Source: UBA9676 sp963837105 (GTDB lineage: Bacteria > Actinomycetota > Actinomycetes > Streptosporangiales > Streptosporangiaceae). From it: a DNA stretch of 64,000 bases. The notes below the pieces were generated by a model, which was not told the origin of the DNA, searched no databases, and worked only from the letters and a program-made list of their open reading frames with translations. Below, one piece after another: positions 7,020-17,200 of the stretch; the first letter of the stretch is position 1, and each line of letters opens with the position of its first letter. The translations under genes and the position numbers were made by a program. The stretch spans positions 49,610 through 113,609 of the forward strand of contig CAWIMG010000021.1 in NCBI GenBank assembly GCA_963837105.1, given 5' to 3'.

Positions 7020-9360
7020 TCAGTTCCCGCGGATGGCTGAGGCGAACGTGACCACGTAGTCCTCTTGGGTGATGGTCTCCAGCGCGCGGGGGCCGCGTGC
7101 GGTCCGGACTGCCGCGATGGCTGCTTCCGCCGGCATCCCGCCAGCGACGAGGAAGCATGCGGCGATCGTTCCGCTGCGGCCGAGCCCGCCCATGCAGGTC
7201 ACTACCACTGCCTCGCCTCGCTCCGTTCCCTGGCGGCACCACCGCACGAGATCGATGGCGTCGGCGACATCGGGGGTGCCCTGGTCGGGGACGGGGAGAC
7301 GGCGGTAGGTGAGGCCGGCGGCCAGGGCGCGGGGGCCGAGGTCGGGGACGCCCACCCAGCCGAGCTCGGAGTCGGTCAGCAGGCTCAGGAGCCGGGTGAC
7401 CCCCTCGGCCCGGAGCTGGGCCAGATCGGCGCCCAGGTCGCGGCCCCGGTCGCGGCGGCCGGGGCACAGGGTGATGCCGAGCCTGCCCGCGCCGGTCAGG
7501 CCCGGTTCAATCCAGCCCACCCGCAGGGCGAGTCCGGCTTCGACGGTGCGGGTGATCTGCTCGGCGAGCGAGCAGGCGGCCGCCAGCGCCGACTGCTTCT
7601 GGAGCGGGGACGCTTCGGGGAAGCTGAGCGTGTGGGCTGCGTAACGCAGCAGCGCCACCTGGAGCTGCAGCGGGTGCCGGTCTTCCCGGCATAGCCGGCC
7701 GCCGATCCGGCGCACCACCTGGAGCACCTCCCACGCCCGGAGGAACTGGGGGGAGCGCAGCTCGCCCGGGCGGTCGGGGAGTTCGGCCTGGAGGTCGGCG
7801 ACCGATCTGAGGGCGCGGGTGATGGCGAGGGCCTCTCGTAGCTGGGGGGCATTCTCGATGGGCGTCAGCAGGTAGAGCAGGTCGTTCTCGAACTTGGCCA
7901 GATCTTTCAGCACGTGCCCGGGGGCGGCGTGGAAAAAGTCGATGACCCAGACGTTGTGGTGGGAGTCGATCAGGATGTTGGCAGCGTTGAGGTCGCCGTG
8001 GACGTAGGCCACGTAGTGGTAATCGTGCGCTGGCAGCCGGTGGTGGGCCAGGAAGTCCTCGTAGAACTCGCAGACGTTGGGCAGCGATGTCCCCCCCGGG
8101 GAAGTCGAGCCTCTTCTGGCCCGAGCCAGCCGTGACGGCGGTGACAGCGCTGCGGACGGCCGGCCCAAGCCGGGGAGAGAACTGATAGTGCTCGAACAGG
8201 GGCATCCGCTCGTAGCGGGCCGCCGCGTACAGCGGGCCGAGGACGTCCTCGAACACGTTCCGGACCACGGAAATGATGCGGCGCGTTGCCGTATCGGCGG
8301 CGAACAGCGCCTGCAGCGTCCGGACCTGGCCGTGGCCCATATCGGCGTAGGCGTACTTGAGCCCGGCCCGCTCGCCCAGGTCGGCGAAGCCGCGGACCCG
8401 GGGGGCGTTGTTACCGAGCACGTCCTCGATGTGCTCGAAGGCGGCCCGCTCCTGGGCGATGGCCCGGTTCGGGCCCAGCTTCACCACGGCTGGCGCCTGG
8501 CGGTGCCCCAGCGCGTCCTGACTCGTCGCCCGCCACACCAGCGCCCCTGAGTAGCCACCGGAAATCGGCTCCAGATCCACCTGGGTGCTGTCCCGGAACA
8601 GGTGGGCGACGATGGCGCGATCTGCGGGGCTGAGGGCTACATCGACATTGGCGCCTCCGATCCGGGGCTCGAAACCGGGCGGGTGATGGGGAAGGGCCAG
8701 CTCTGCCCCGGGCCGGAGCCAGTCGGCGAACTCAGCCGGGGAGTCGAAGCAGCGTACGCCGAGGAGCTTCCCGAGCTGGGCCAGGGCGTTGAAGTGCTGA
8801 GCGCGTGAGGCACTTGCGGTCAGGGCGCTGCAGGTCGCCAGCTCATCGATGCCGAGCCTGGTCTTCAGGTCGTAAAGCAGGAAGCTCACCTTGGCCTCGG
8901 TCCACACCCCGACAACGCCCACGCGCAACGGCTCATCGCCATGGGCGTGCCGGATCCGCGCGAGTTGCCGGGCCAGATTCGTCCCCTCAAAGTCGTTCAG
9001 TGTCAGCGAGTCGACGATCCGCTCGTTGGTGGCGGCCATGGCCCGCTCATCCATGCCCAGCACGAGCTGAGCCCCGGCGGAGCCCTTGAGGCAATGTGGC
9101 CCGAATCGCTCCAGATGCTCGCGCTGGGCGGGGTCGCCGGGGTCGTGCCAGTCCCGGATGTGGATGAGGTCGATCGCATCTGGGGCCAGGCCGCGGGCCC
9201 AGTCGATCAGCTGCGCCAGCGGCCCCGCCGACGGCTCAGGCCCAAGCAGGCGGGCCGCTTCGCTATAGCCAACATGCAGCAGGTTCGGCAGGGGATCGTG
9301 CGGGCCGATGGGATCGACAAAGTCGCGCTGAAGGCACTGCGCGATCAGGACCGTGGCCAT
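7020..9360 (-). CDS. Cysteine-hydrolase-like / kinase-like / protein phosphatase fusion (frame broken at 8091-8097)
   Basis: Two overlapping frames together encode about 780 residues. Part 1 (about 1-215) has the isochorismatase-hydrolase fold signals QRDF and HCLKGS, but the nucleophile position in GVWTEAKVSF carries Lys instead of Cys, so it is probably inactive. Part 2 (about 245-560) is an APH/kinase-like domain: GGYSGALVWRA glycine loop, AVVKLG, catalytic loop YVHGDLNAANILID and Mg-binding VIDFFHA. It resembles the kinase-like TCAD9 family described in bacterial conflict systems. Part 3 (about 610-780) is a CDKN3-like phosphatase with PVPDQGTP and the CX5R loop CMGGLGRSG. The frames join at a run of seven G (minus strand), where removing one G restores continuity. 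The start is taken as the ATG at 9360; a GTG at 9393 is the alternative. Divergent from the STAND gene at 9475. Confidence 0.75.
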
Positions 9361-9474
9361 GGTCAGGGCACCAGGCAGAAACCACAAGGCCACGGGAACT
9401 GGCCTAGCGCGGACACCGGCCGGATATTATCACCTCGTTCCGTGGCCGGTTTGGGTGGCGAGTAGGACTGGAAC

Positions 9475-12400
9475 ATGGGGGAGCCGCAGCAGGCAGGTGC
9501 CGCCGCCGCGCCGGGCGAGCAGGCCCCGGCGGGCCGGGCGGGTGTGATTCTGACGCCGGATCAGCGGGTGCGGGTGTTTGTTTCCTCGACGCTGGGGGAG
9601 CTGGCCGAAGAGCGGGCGGCGGCGAGGCGGGCGATCACCCGGCTGCATCTGGTGCCGGTGTGGTATGAGTCCGGGGCGCGCCCGCACCCGCCGCGGTCGA
9701 TGTACCGGGCTTATCTGGCGCAGAGCCAGGTGTTTGTGGGCATCTACTGGCAGCGGTACGGGTGGGTGGCGCCGGGGATGGGCATCTCCGGGCTGGAGGA
9801 TGAGTACCGGCTGGCGGCGGGCATGCCGATGCTGCTGTACCTCAAGCGGCCTGCCCCCGACCTGGAGCCGCGGCTGGCGGCGTTCCTGGACAGCATCCGC
9901 GCGGCCGGGACGGTGTCGTACCGGACATTTGCCACGCCACGGGAGCTGGAGCGGCTGCTGGCCGATGACCTGGCCATCTTGTTGAGTGAGAGTTTTGCGG
10001 GCGCGGCGGCCGGCGCCGGGGTGCCGCGTGCGTCGGCAGGTGGGATGAGTGAGCCGGCGGAGCCGGACCTGCCGGCTGGGACGGTGACGTTCCTGCTGAC
10101 CGACATTGAGGGGTCGACCCGGCTGTGGGAGACCGTGCCCGACGCGATGGAAGCAGCGCTGGAGGCGCACAACCGGCTGCTCACCAGCGTGATCGAGGAC
10201 CATGGCGGGGTGGTGGTCACCTCGCGGGGGGAGGGGGACAGTTTCTTCGCCGTCTTCCCCAGCGCGGTCGCGGCGGTGGAGGCGGCCGGTGCGTGCCAGC
10301 TGGCGCTCACCTCCGAGCCGTGGCCGGAGGGGGCGGTGCTGCGGGTGCGGATGGGGCTGCACACCGGCGAAGCGCGCTCACCAGGCAGTGATCACGTTGA
10401 CCACGGGCCGGTCAACCGGTGCGCCCGGGTGAAGGCGGCCGGGCACGGCGGGCAGGTGCTGGTCACCAAGACCACCTGCGACCTGGTGGAAGGCCGATTG
10501 GGCGGCGGCCTGGACCTCAAACGCCTCGGCGAGTTCCGGCTCCGCGACCTGGCCCAGCCCGAACTCATCTACCAGCTCACCCACCCCCACCTCCCCACCG
10601 ACTTCCCCCCACTCAAGACCATCCATTCCGGCAACATCCCGCTGCGGGCCACCTCGTTCGTGGGACGTGCGGACGAGCTGCACGCGGTCGCCCAAGCGCT
10701 GGCACAGTCGCGGCTGGTGACGCTGACCGGCGTGGGCGGCGTGGGCAAGACCCGGCTATCGATCGAGGTCGCGGGCCGGGCGGTGGGCGAGTACCCCGAT
10801 GGCTGCTGGTTCTGCGATCTGGCGCCGGCACGTGACGAGGACACGGTGCTGCGGATTATCGCGGCGTCGCTGGGTGCGGCCCTGCGCCCGGGCCTGTCCA
10901 TCGCGGCGAGCATCACCGAGCACTGCCAGGCGCGTCAGATGCTGGTGGTTCTCGACAACTGTGAGCAGGTGCTCGACCCCGCTGCGCAGATCGCGGGCGC
11001 CGTGCTCCGGGAATGCCCCGGGGTCCGCATTCTGGCGACGAGCCGTCAGGCTCTCGACATCGATGGCGAGCAGGTCTTCGCGGTCGGGACTCTGTCGGTC
11101 CCTCAGCCCGTCACTACGGCCGAGCGCATCGCGATGAGCGATGCGGTGCGCCTGTTTGCCGACCGTGCCGCCGCTGCCCGGCGGGGGTTCCAGCTCGATG
11201 AAGGTAGTGCGCAGGCCGCGGCCGAGATCACCCGGCGGCTGGACGGCATCCCGCTGGCGATAGAGCTGGCGGCGGCACGCGCGGCCGTGTTGCCGGTTCC
11301 CAGGATCGCTGCTCTCCTGGACGAGCGGTTCCAGCTGCTTACCGGTGGCCGGCGGAGCGCGCCGGAGCGTCATCAGACCCTGCGCGCCACGATCGACTGG
11401 TCGTACAGTCTGCTGACCGGCGATGAACAGCGGGTGTTTGACTGCCTCGCCGTGTTCACGGGCTCATTCGACCTCGACGCCGTAGCGGCCGTCACCGGGG
11501 CAGCCCCCGGGGCATGGGTCGTTATCGACACGCTGGCGGCTCTGGTGTCGAAGTCTATGGTCGTACCCGACCAGAGCCACGGGGCCGAGGCGCGGTACCG
11601 GCTGCTGGAGACGCTGCGCCAGTATGCGCTCGAGAGGTTGCGGCAGCGTGGCGAACTGGACCTGGTGCAGCGCCGCCACGCGCAACACTTCGCGGCGTTT
11701 GCCCAGCAAGCTGGCACCGCGCTGCTCGGGCCCGACGAATTGGCATGGCGGCCGAGGTTGTCTGCCGAGCAGGACAATCTCCGCGCGGCCGTGCAGTGGG
11801 CCCTCGGCTCGGACTCACCTGATGACGGCGAGTCCGCCCTGGTTATCGCGGCCTCACTGGCAGCCTATGCCAGCTTCGATACGACTGGGGGACTCGCCAG
11901 CCTGGTGGTGCAAGCCGTCGAGCGGGCGCGCGCCTCGTCACTGGCACAGCGGGTCTTGATTCTCGGAGCCGCGGCTTTTCATGCTTTCCAGGTCCGCGGC
12001 GACGTTCAGCTTTCTGAGCAGCTGGCGCGTGACGCTCTGCGTGATGGGGTCACCCCTGAGACCCCGGGCACGCAGGCATATGCCGCCTTGATCCTGAGTC
12101 AGATCTTTACCGGCCGGCTGCCGGAAGCACAGGCAAACCTGCGCGAAGCGCTGCAGGCAACCGCGCAGGCTGGGGTAGACGATCGCCCACGTGCATGGAT
12201 GCTGCAAACCTCGGCGGCAGTACGCGCCATCATGGGGGACATAGAAGATGCGCGGGAGAGCGCTGATGGCGCTGTTGCCCTAGCGCGCAGGATTGGCAGT
12301 CCGTCCGAGCTGGCCGCGGCCCTGTGGACGGCGAGCCTGACCAGGGTTCGCGACGAGCCGGACGAGGCACTCGCGTTCGCGGACGAGTCAATCGCGCTCA

Positions 12401-12849
12401 CCCGGGCGGGCGCGAGCGGCTCGGTGCTGGGGCACCTGCTCCCGATCCGCGCTCAGCTGGGGGCAGCGAACGGCGACGCTGCCGGTGCCGTGCGCGACCT
12501 CCGCGAAGCCCTCACCTACACCCTGGACACGGGCGACAAGGTGATGCTGATGGTGGCGTTCGACCGCGGCATCAGCGTCTTCCACTTCCTGGGCCTTGCC
12601 GAACCAGCGGCCGTCCTGGCCGGAGTGGTGCTCCGTGGGCCACTTGCCGCGCTGAGCATCCTGCCGCAGGCGGAACGGCGCGACCGTGCAGTCCTTCTTG
12701 ATCATGTAAGGGAACTCATCGGTGGCGACACCTACGAGCGCGACCTGACGCAGGGTGCGGCCCTGAGCGATGACGAAGTGGTGGCATACGCCCTTGAGCA
12801 GCTCGACATCGCGGAGAGCAGGAACCCGGCACCCGCTCCCGGCACCTGA
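9475..12849 (+). CDS. DUF4062 - class III nucleotide cyclase - STAND ATPase - repeat protein (copy 1)
   Basis: The 1124-residue protein has four parts. DUF4062 lies at about 30-175 (RVRVFVSSTLGELAEER). A class III adenylate/guanylate cyclase domain is at about 203-370 with metal Asp210 (TDIEGSTRLW), Asp255 (GEGDSFFAVF) and the NRCAR transition-state motif at 314-318. An NB-ARC/AfsR-type ATPase starts near 395 with Walker A GVGGVGKT (419-426), Walker B VVLDNCEQ (Asp494) and GIPLAIELAAARA. The C-terminal 400 residues are helical TPR-like repeats. No LuxR helix-turn-helix is visible at the end, unlike mycobacterial cyclase-ATPase regulators. The start ATG follows AGGA at good spacing. Inferred role: a signal-responsive STAND switch that makes a cyclic nucleotide. 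The cyclase segment is identical to that of the gene at 14262-17519. Confidence 0.85.
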   Translation: MGEPQQAGAAAAPGEQAPAGRAGVILTPDQRVRVFVSSTLGELAEERAAARRAITRLHLVPVWYESGARPHPPRSMYRAYLAQSQVFVGIYWQRYGWVAPGMGISGLEDEYRLAAGMPMLLYLKRPAPDLEPRLAAFLDSIRAAGTVSYRTFATPRELERLLADDLAILLSESFAGAAAGAGVPRASAGGMSEPAEPDLPAGTVTFLLTDIEGSTRLWETVPDAMEAALEAHNRLLTSVIEDHGGVVVTSRGEGDSFFAVFPSAVAAVEAAGACQLALTSEPWPEGAVLRVRMGLHTGEARSPGSDHVDHGPVNRCARVKAAGHGGQVLVTKTTCDLVEGRLGGGLDLKRLGEFRLRDLAQPELIYQLTHPHLPTDFPPLKTIHSGNIPLRATSFVGRADELHAVAQALAQSRLVTLTGVGGVGKTRLSIEVAGRAVGEYPDGCWFCDLAPARDEDTVLRIIAASLGAALRPGLSIAASITEHCQARQMLVVLDNCEQVLDPAAQIAGAVLRECPGVRILATSRQALDIDGEQVFAVGTLSVPQPVTTAERIAMSDAVRLFADRAAAARRGFQLDEGSAQAAAEITRRLDGIPLAIELAAARAAVLPVPRIAALLDERFQLLTGGRRSAPERHQTLRATIDWSYSLLTGDEQRVFDCLAVFTGSFDLDAVAAVTGAAPGAWVVIDTLAALVSKSMVVPDQSHGAEARYRLLETLRQYALERLRQRGELDLVQRRHAQHFAAFAQQAGTALLGPDELAWRPRLSAEQDNLRAAVQWALGSDSPDDGESALVIAASLAAYASFDTTGGLASLVVQAVERARASSLAQRVLILGAAAFHAFQVRGDVQLSEQLARDALRDGVTPETPGTQAYAALILSQIFTGRLPEAQANLREALQATAQAGVDDRPRAWMLQTSAAVRAIMGDIEDARESADGAVALARRIGSPSELAAALWTASLTRVRDEPDEALAFADESIALTRAGASGSVLGHLLPIRAQLGAANGDAAGAVRDLREALTYTLDTGDKVMLMVAFDRGISVFHFLGLAEPAAVLAGVVLRGPLAALSILPQAERRDRAVLLDHVRELIGGDTYERDLTQGAALSDDEVVAYALEQLDIAESRNPAPAPGT
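10070..10613. repeat. Left arm of 544-bp inverted repeat (cyclase module)
   Basis: Bases 10070-10613 match the reverse complement of 16483-17026 without any difference in the segments I aligned, including both ends and homopolymer runs; paired coordinates always sum to 27096. The match covers codons about 199-379 of the copy-1 gene, that is the whole nucleotide cyclase domain. Outside the arm the DUF4062 segments are clearly similar but not identical, and the ATPase parts have diverged strongly. Confidence 0.92.
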
Positions 12850-12918
12850 TCCGCAGAACGGCTGACGCCCTCGACCCTGGCAAAGTGGCCGGCTCAGGTG
12901 AAGCCGAGCCGATCGGCG

Positions 12919-14184
12919 TCACACCGCCTCGACGTGAGCCTGCAAGCCGGAGGCCGTTTGGCTTAGGGCTGCCGACACCGCCGCCACCACGTCGGCACCG
13001 GTGGGCGGGTGGAGGCCAGCGGCGAAGGCGGCCAGTTCGTCGAGGCGCTCAGCGAAGCGGAGCCAGGCCGAGCGGCGGTGCGGGAGCAGGAAGCTGGCCC
13101 GGTAGGGGAGCTGGAAGTTGGCTCCCGCCGTGACACCAGGGCGGTCGGGTCCCACTGGCAGGCGGGCGAGCAGGAGGCCGAGCGGCTTGATGGCCCGGAA
13201 CATCAGGCCGACGGCGGTATGGGCCAGGACCTGGCGCTGGGCGGGCGTCTCATGACCGAAAGCGAAGTAGCGCGCGATCATCTGCAGAATAAGCTCATAC
13301 ACCGCGTTGAACAGGTCGGAACACCCACCGGCGGCGGGGTCGGTGATGTAGACCTCCGGTTCGATCCCCTCCACCGCCCTCATCGCGGCGGCGACGACCG
13401 GGTAGGCGGGCTCGAAGCCCGGATCCTGCTTGCGCATCGCCCGGTAGTCATCGAGCACCGCGAGGAAGCGGCCGTAATGGGCATTTGCCCGGTCCCCCCT
13501 CGCCCCTTCCCCCTGCTCGACGATGCGCTCGATGGCCCGGTTGGTGCCATCCAGGTCGGTGATGGGGTGAAGGTCAGGCCAGCCGAAGGTCGTCTCGTCA
13601 GCCTGCTGGAACGCCGGGCCGATGAACAACCGGTCCGCGCCGAGCTTGTCCGCCAGGTGGCCGAAACCCCGCTCAATGGAGCGGTACAGGTGACCCACCG
13701 TGGCGAAATCCTGGCCCCGCGGAATGATCTCCTCTGGCCTCATCGGCTGGAGCGGCAGCCCGGCGGGCTGGAAGCCCGCCGCATCGGCGCCCTTCACCCC
13801 TTCCGGCCGCTCCAGGTACACAAAGTGCTCCAGCGCCGCCTCGCTGAACGGGAGCAGCCGCACCTGCACCCCGGGCGGGTAGCCCCTCGCCTGGTGCGGC
13901 ATGTGGGGCCGGCTCACGTAGGGTGCGGACCCGACCGCGGTGAGCAGGTTCTGGACCACGGCCCAATGCAGCATCTCCTCGCGGGCGATGGTGAGGATCA
14001 TTTTGCGCCAGCGCTCGACGGCCGCCACCTGATCCTGCCGGAGGCCGGGACCCGCAGTGCTCTTGAGACTGAACGCGGCGTAGAGGTACTCGCACATCAG
14101 GCCATGCTCAAGCTCAGCAGCCTGGGACAGAAGATACGTCAGCTCCTTGCGGTCCTCCACCACGATGGCCGGCTCGCTCACCAT
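12919..14184 (-). CDS. Ferritin-like protein related to VioB iminophenyl-pyruvate dimer synthase
   Basis: The 421-residue protein starts with a helical ferritin-like domain: LSQAAELEHGLMCEYLYAAF (about 18-37) supplies Glu ligands and TIAREEMLHWAVVQNLL (about 68-84) supplies the ExxH pair. This matches the family that includes the iminophenyl-pyruvate dimer synthase region of VioB. The middle part (about 150-260) has HLYRSIERGFGHLADKLG and FGWPDLHPI, and the C-terminal half is helical with GHETPAQRQVLAHTAVGLMFRAIKPLG. No pigment or indolocarbazole partners (VioA, VioC-E, RebC) are nearby, so a role in violacein-like synthesis is not supported. It sits alone between the two arms of the inverted repeat, convergent with copy 1. 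A diiron or haem redox role is possible. Confidence 0.78.
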   Translation of the reverse strand: MVSEPAIVVEDRKELTYLLSQAAELEHGLMCEYLYAAFSLKSTAGPGLRQDQVAAVERWRKMILTIAREEMLHWAVVQNLLTAVGSAPYVSRPHMPHQARGYPPGVQVRLLPFSEAALEHFVYLERPEGVKGADAAGFQPAGLPLQPMRPEEIIPRGQDFATVGHLYRSIERGFGHLADKLGADRLFIGPAFQQADETTFGWPDLHPITDLDGTNRAIERIVEQGEGARGDRANAHYGRFLAVLDDYRAMRKQDPGFEPAYPVVAAAMRAVEGIEPEVYITDPAAGGCSDLFNAVYELILQMIARYFAFGHETPAQRQVLAHTAVGLMFRAIKPLGLLLARLPVGPDRPGVTAGANFQLPYRASFLLPHRRSAWLRFAERLDELAAFAAGLHPPTGADVVAAVSAALSQTASGLQAHVEAV

Positions 14185-14261
14185 GGGAGAAACGTATCGT
14201 CAGCGATGACCGCCCTCAACGGCGGGCAGACGGGCCACGGCAGGCATAACGGGCGCAGATG

Positions 14262-17200
14262 TCACCCGGGAAGATCTGGCTGGACGGGTTTCCCGGCGGC
14301 CAGGCTGAAGGCCTCGTCCGAGCTGAGTGCCATGCCCCCGGCGTGGGCTTGCTCGAATTGCTCCTGGCTCAGGTGGGCGCGCACCTGATCGAGGCTGTCC
14401 TGGCGGTAGCGCGCTTCCAGCTCCTCCCATGGCTGACCGCTCCGGTCGAGGACGGCTTGCGCAGCACCGTGCAGCACGGCCGCCCGGTGCCAGTCGCCCG
14501 CATCCGCGGCCAAGCACGCCAGGCCGAGGCTGGCGTAGGCGATGCCGTAACGATCCCCATCGCGGCGGCTCTTCCGCAGTACAGCCTCGAAGCTGGATCG
14601 CGCGCCGTCCTGGTCGTTGTCCTGACGCAGCACCCAGCCCAGGTTTATCGAAACGCCAGGGTCTCTGCCCCCGATGACCTGGATGGCTTGTGCTGCCTGT
14701 TCTAGATGAGCGCGGGCGGCGGTGATGTCCCCGGCCCGCAAGCCGAGCACGCCGGCGATGTTGTGCACGAAGCAGGCGACGAGATGGTCGCCGGATCGCA
14801 GTGTGCAGGCGATGGCCTCGGCGAACAGCGGCCCGGCGTGCGCGGGGTCGATGAGGGTGTCGCACAGCAGGAAATCCGCCAGGCTCTGGCCGAACAGGAC
14901 ATCATCGTCTAGCTGGCGGGCGAGCTCAACAGCCTCCCGGCCCGGCGGGAGTCCTCGCTGCGGCTCGCCGATGTAGTAGTAAACGGCGCTGAGGGTGGCG
15001 AGTGATTCGGCGAGCAGCCGGGCGTTGCCGAGCTGGCGGGCGAGTGTGACCGCCTGGTCACCAAGCTGCCGCGCGGCGACTATGTCAACATAGCGGGCGG
15101 CGAGGACGGTTGTGATCAGCGCTGCCGCGAACAACTCGCGGTCGGCCCGGGCACCGGGCTGGTTCAGCACCGGCCGGAGCAGTGCGTAGGCTTCCTCGTC
15201 ACGGGAACGCGTGATCCAGTAACGCCGTAGCGCAACGCCAAAACGCAAGACCTGTCCGGTCTGCTCCGGGTCACTGGCCGCATGCTGGGCGGCGTGCCGC
15301 AGGTTCGCCTGGTCGGCGTCCAGCCGGGCGAGCCAGCGGCCCTGCTCGGGTCCGGTCAGATGGGGGGCCACCGTCTCGGCAACCGACAGGTAGTGCTCGC
15401 AGTGTGCCGCTGCCACGGCGGTGGCCTGGTCGCCGCCGGTTTCGGCGAGCCGGTCGGCGGCGAACTGGCGGATGGTCTCCAGCAGCCGGTAACGCAGGGC
15501 TGCCCCAACCGGCTCGGCAACAACCAGGCTCTTGTCCACCAGCGAGCCGAGCAGGTCGGCGACGTCGAACGTCTCGATGTCACCGAAGCCACACACCGCT
15601 TCGGCGGCCTCCAGATCGAAGGTCTCGGCGAACACCGACAGGCGGCGCAGCAGCGACTGTTCGGCGCCATGCAGCAGCGAATAGGACCAGTCGACGGTCG
15701 CCTGCAGGGTCTGCTGCCGCTCCAGGGCGGTGCGGCTTCCCCCGGTGAGCAGGCGGAAACGCTGGTCGAGGCGATCGGCCAGGCCGGTGAGCGACAGGGA
15801 GCGCAGCCGGGCGGCGGCCAGCTCGATGGCCAGCGGCATCCCATCCAGCCGCGCGCAGATCGAGGCGATGAGCGGCCCGGTCTGCTCGTCAGCGGAAAGG
15901 CCGGTGCCCTGCTCCCTTGCCCGCTCGATGAACAGCGCAACCGCATCGGAGGACTCAGCCGTCGGCACGCCGGCATCGCCAGGTTCGGGGAGCGACAGTG
16001 GCGGCACCCGGTAGATGGCCTCTCCGCCAATGCCGAACGGCTCACGGCTGGTGGCCATCAGGTGGATCTTCGGGCATCTGCGCAAGATCGCATCGGCAGT
16101 CTTGGCGCAGGCGCCGATCAGGTGCTCGCAGTTATCCAGCACGATCAGCAAGGCCTGCGGTGCCAGGGCATCCAGCAGCGTTTCCAGGGCGGGCCGGCCC
16201 GGCTGCTCGGCCGTCCCCAGCGCCCGAGCGATGGCAGGCGCCACAGCGTCCTCGTCGATGACTGCAGCCAGATCCACCAGCCAGACCCCATCACCAGACC
16301 CATCAAGCAGCCCGGCCGCTAGCTGCAGACCCAGCCTGGTCTTGCCGCAGCCGCCCGGCCCGGTCAGCGTCACCAACCGCGAGGACGCCACCAGCGCCCG
16401 CAGTTCGGACAACTCCCGGTCACGGCCGATGAACGAGCTCACCTGCAACGGCAGGTTGCTGGTGCGCTCCGTGATCGTGACCAGTGGGGGGAAGTCGGTG
16501 GGGAGGTGGGGGTGGGTGAGCTGGTAGATGAGTTCGGGCTGGGCCAGGTCGCGGAGCCGGAACTCGCCGAGGCGTTTGAGGTCCAGGCCGCCGCCCAATC
16601 GGCCTTCCACCAGGTCGCAGGTGGTCTTGGTGACCAGCACCTGCCCGCCGTGCCCGGCCGCCTTCACCCGGGCGCACCGGTTGACCGGCCCGTGGTCAAC
16701 GTGATCACTGCCTGGTGAGCGCGCTTCGCCGGTGTGCAGCCCCATCCGCACCCGCAGCACCGCCCCCTCCGGCCACGGCTCGGAGGTGAGCGCCAGCTGG
16801 CACGCACCGGCCGCCTCCACCGCCGCGACCGCGCTGGGGAAGACGGCGAAGAAACTGTCCCCCTCCCCCCGCGAGGTGACCACCACCCCGCCATGGTCCT
16901 CGATCACGCTGGTGAGCAGCCGGTTGTGCGCCTCCAGCGCTGCTTCCATCGCGTCGGGCACGGTCTCCCACAGCCGGGTCGACCCCTCAATGTCGGTCAG
17001 CAGGAACGTCACCGTCCCAGCCGGCAAATCCGTCCCGCCGGGCCTGCCCGCGAAGCTCTCACTCAGCAGCACCGCCAGATCATCAGCCAGCAGCCGCTCC
17101 AGCTCCCGCGGCGTGCCAAAGGCCTGGTACGACACGCTCCCCGCCGCCCGGATACCCTCGATCATCTGCTCCAGCCGGGGCTCGATATCTGGTGCCGGGC

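Noticed and set aside
9425..9430. TATTAT as a -10 box for the STAND gene
   Set aside because: The hexamer is good in isolation, but no -35 element lies at 16-18 bp on either strand, so I did not list a promoter.
12919..14184. Violacein or indolocarbazole biosynthesis gene cluster
   Set aside because: Only the VioB-like ferritin domain is present; no amino-acid oxidase, monooxygenase or chromopyrrolate partner is nearby.
10070..17026. Composite transposon with inverted terminal repeats
   Set aside because: The arms lie inside two coding regions and match their cyclase domains; there is no transposase, integrase or target-site duplication.
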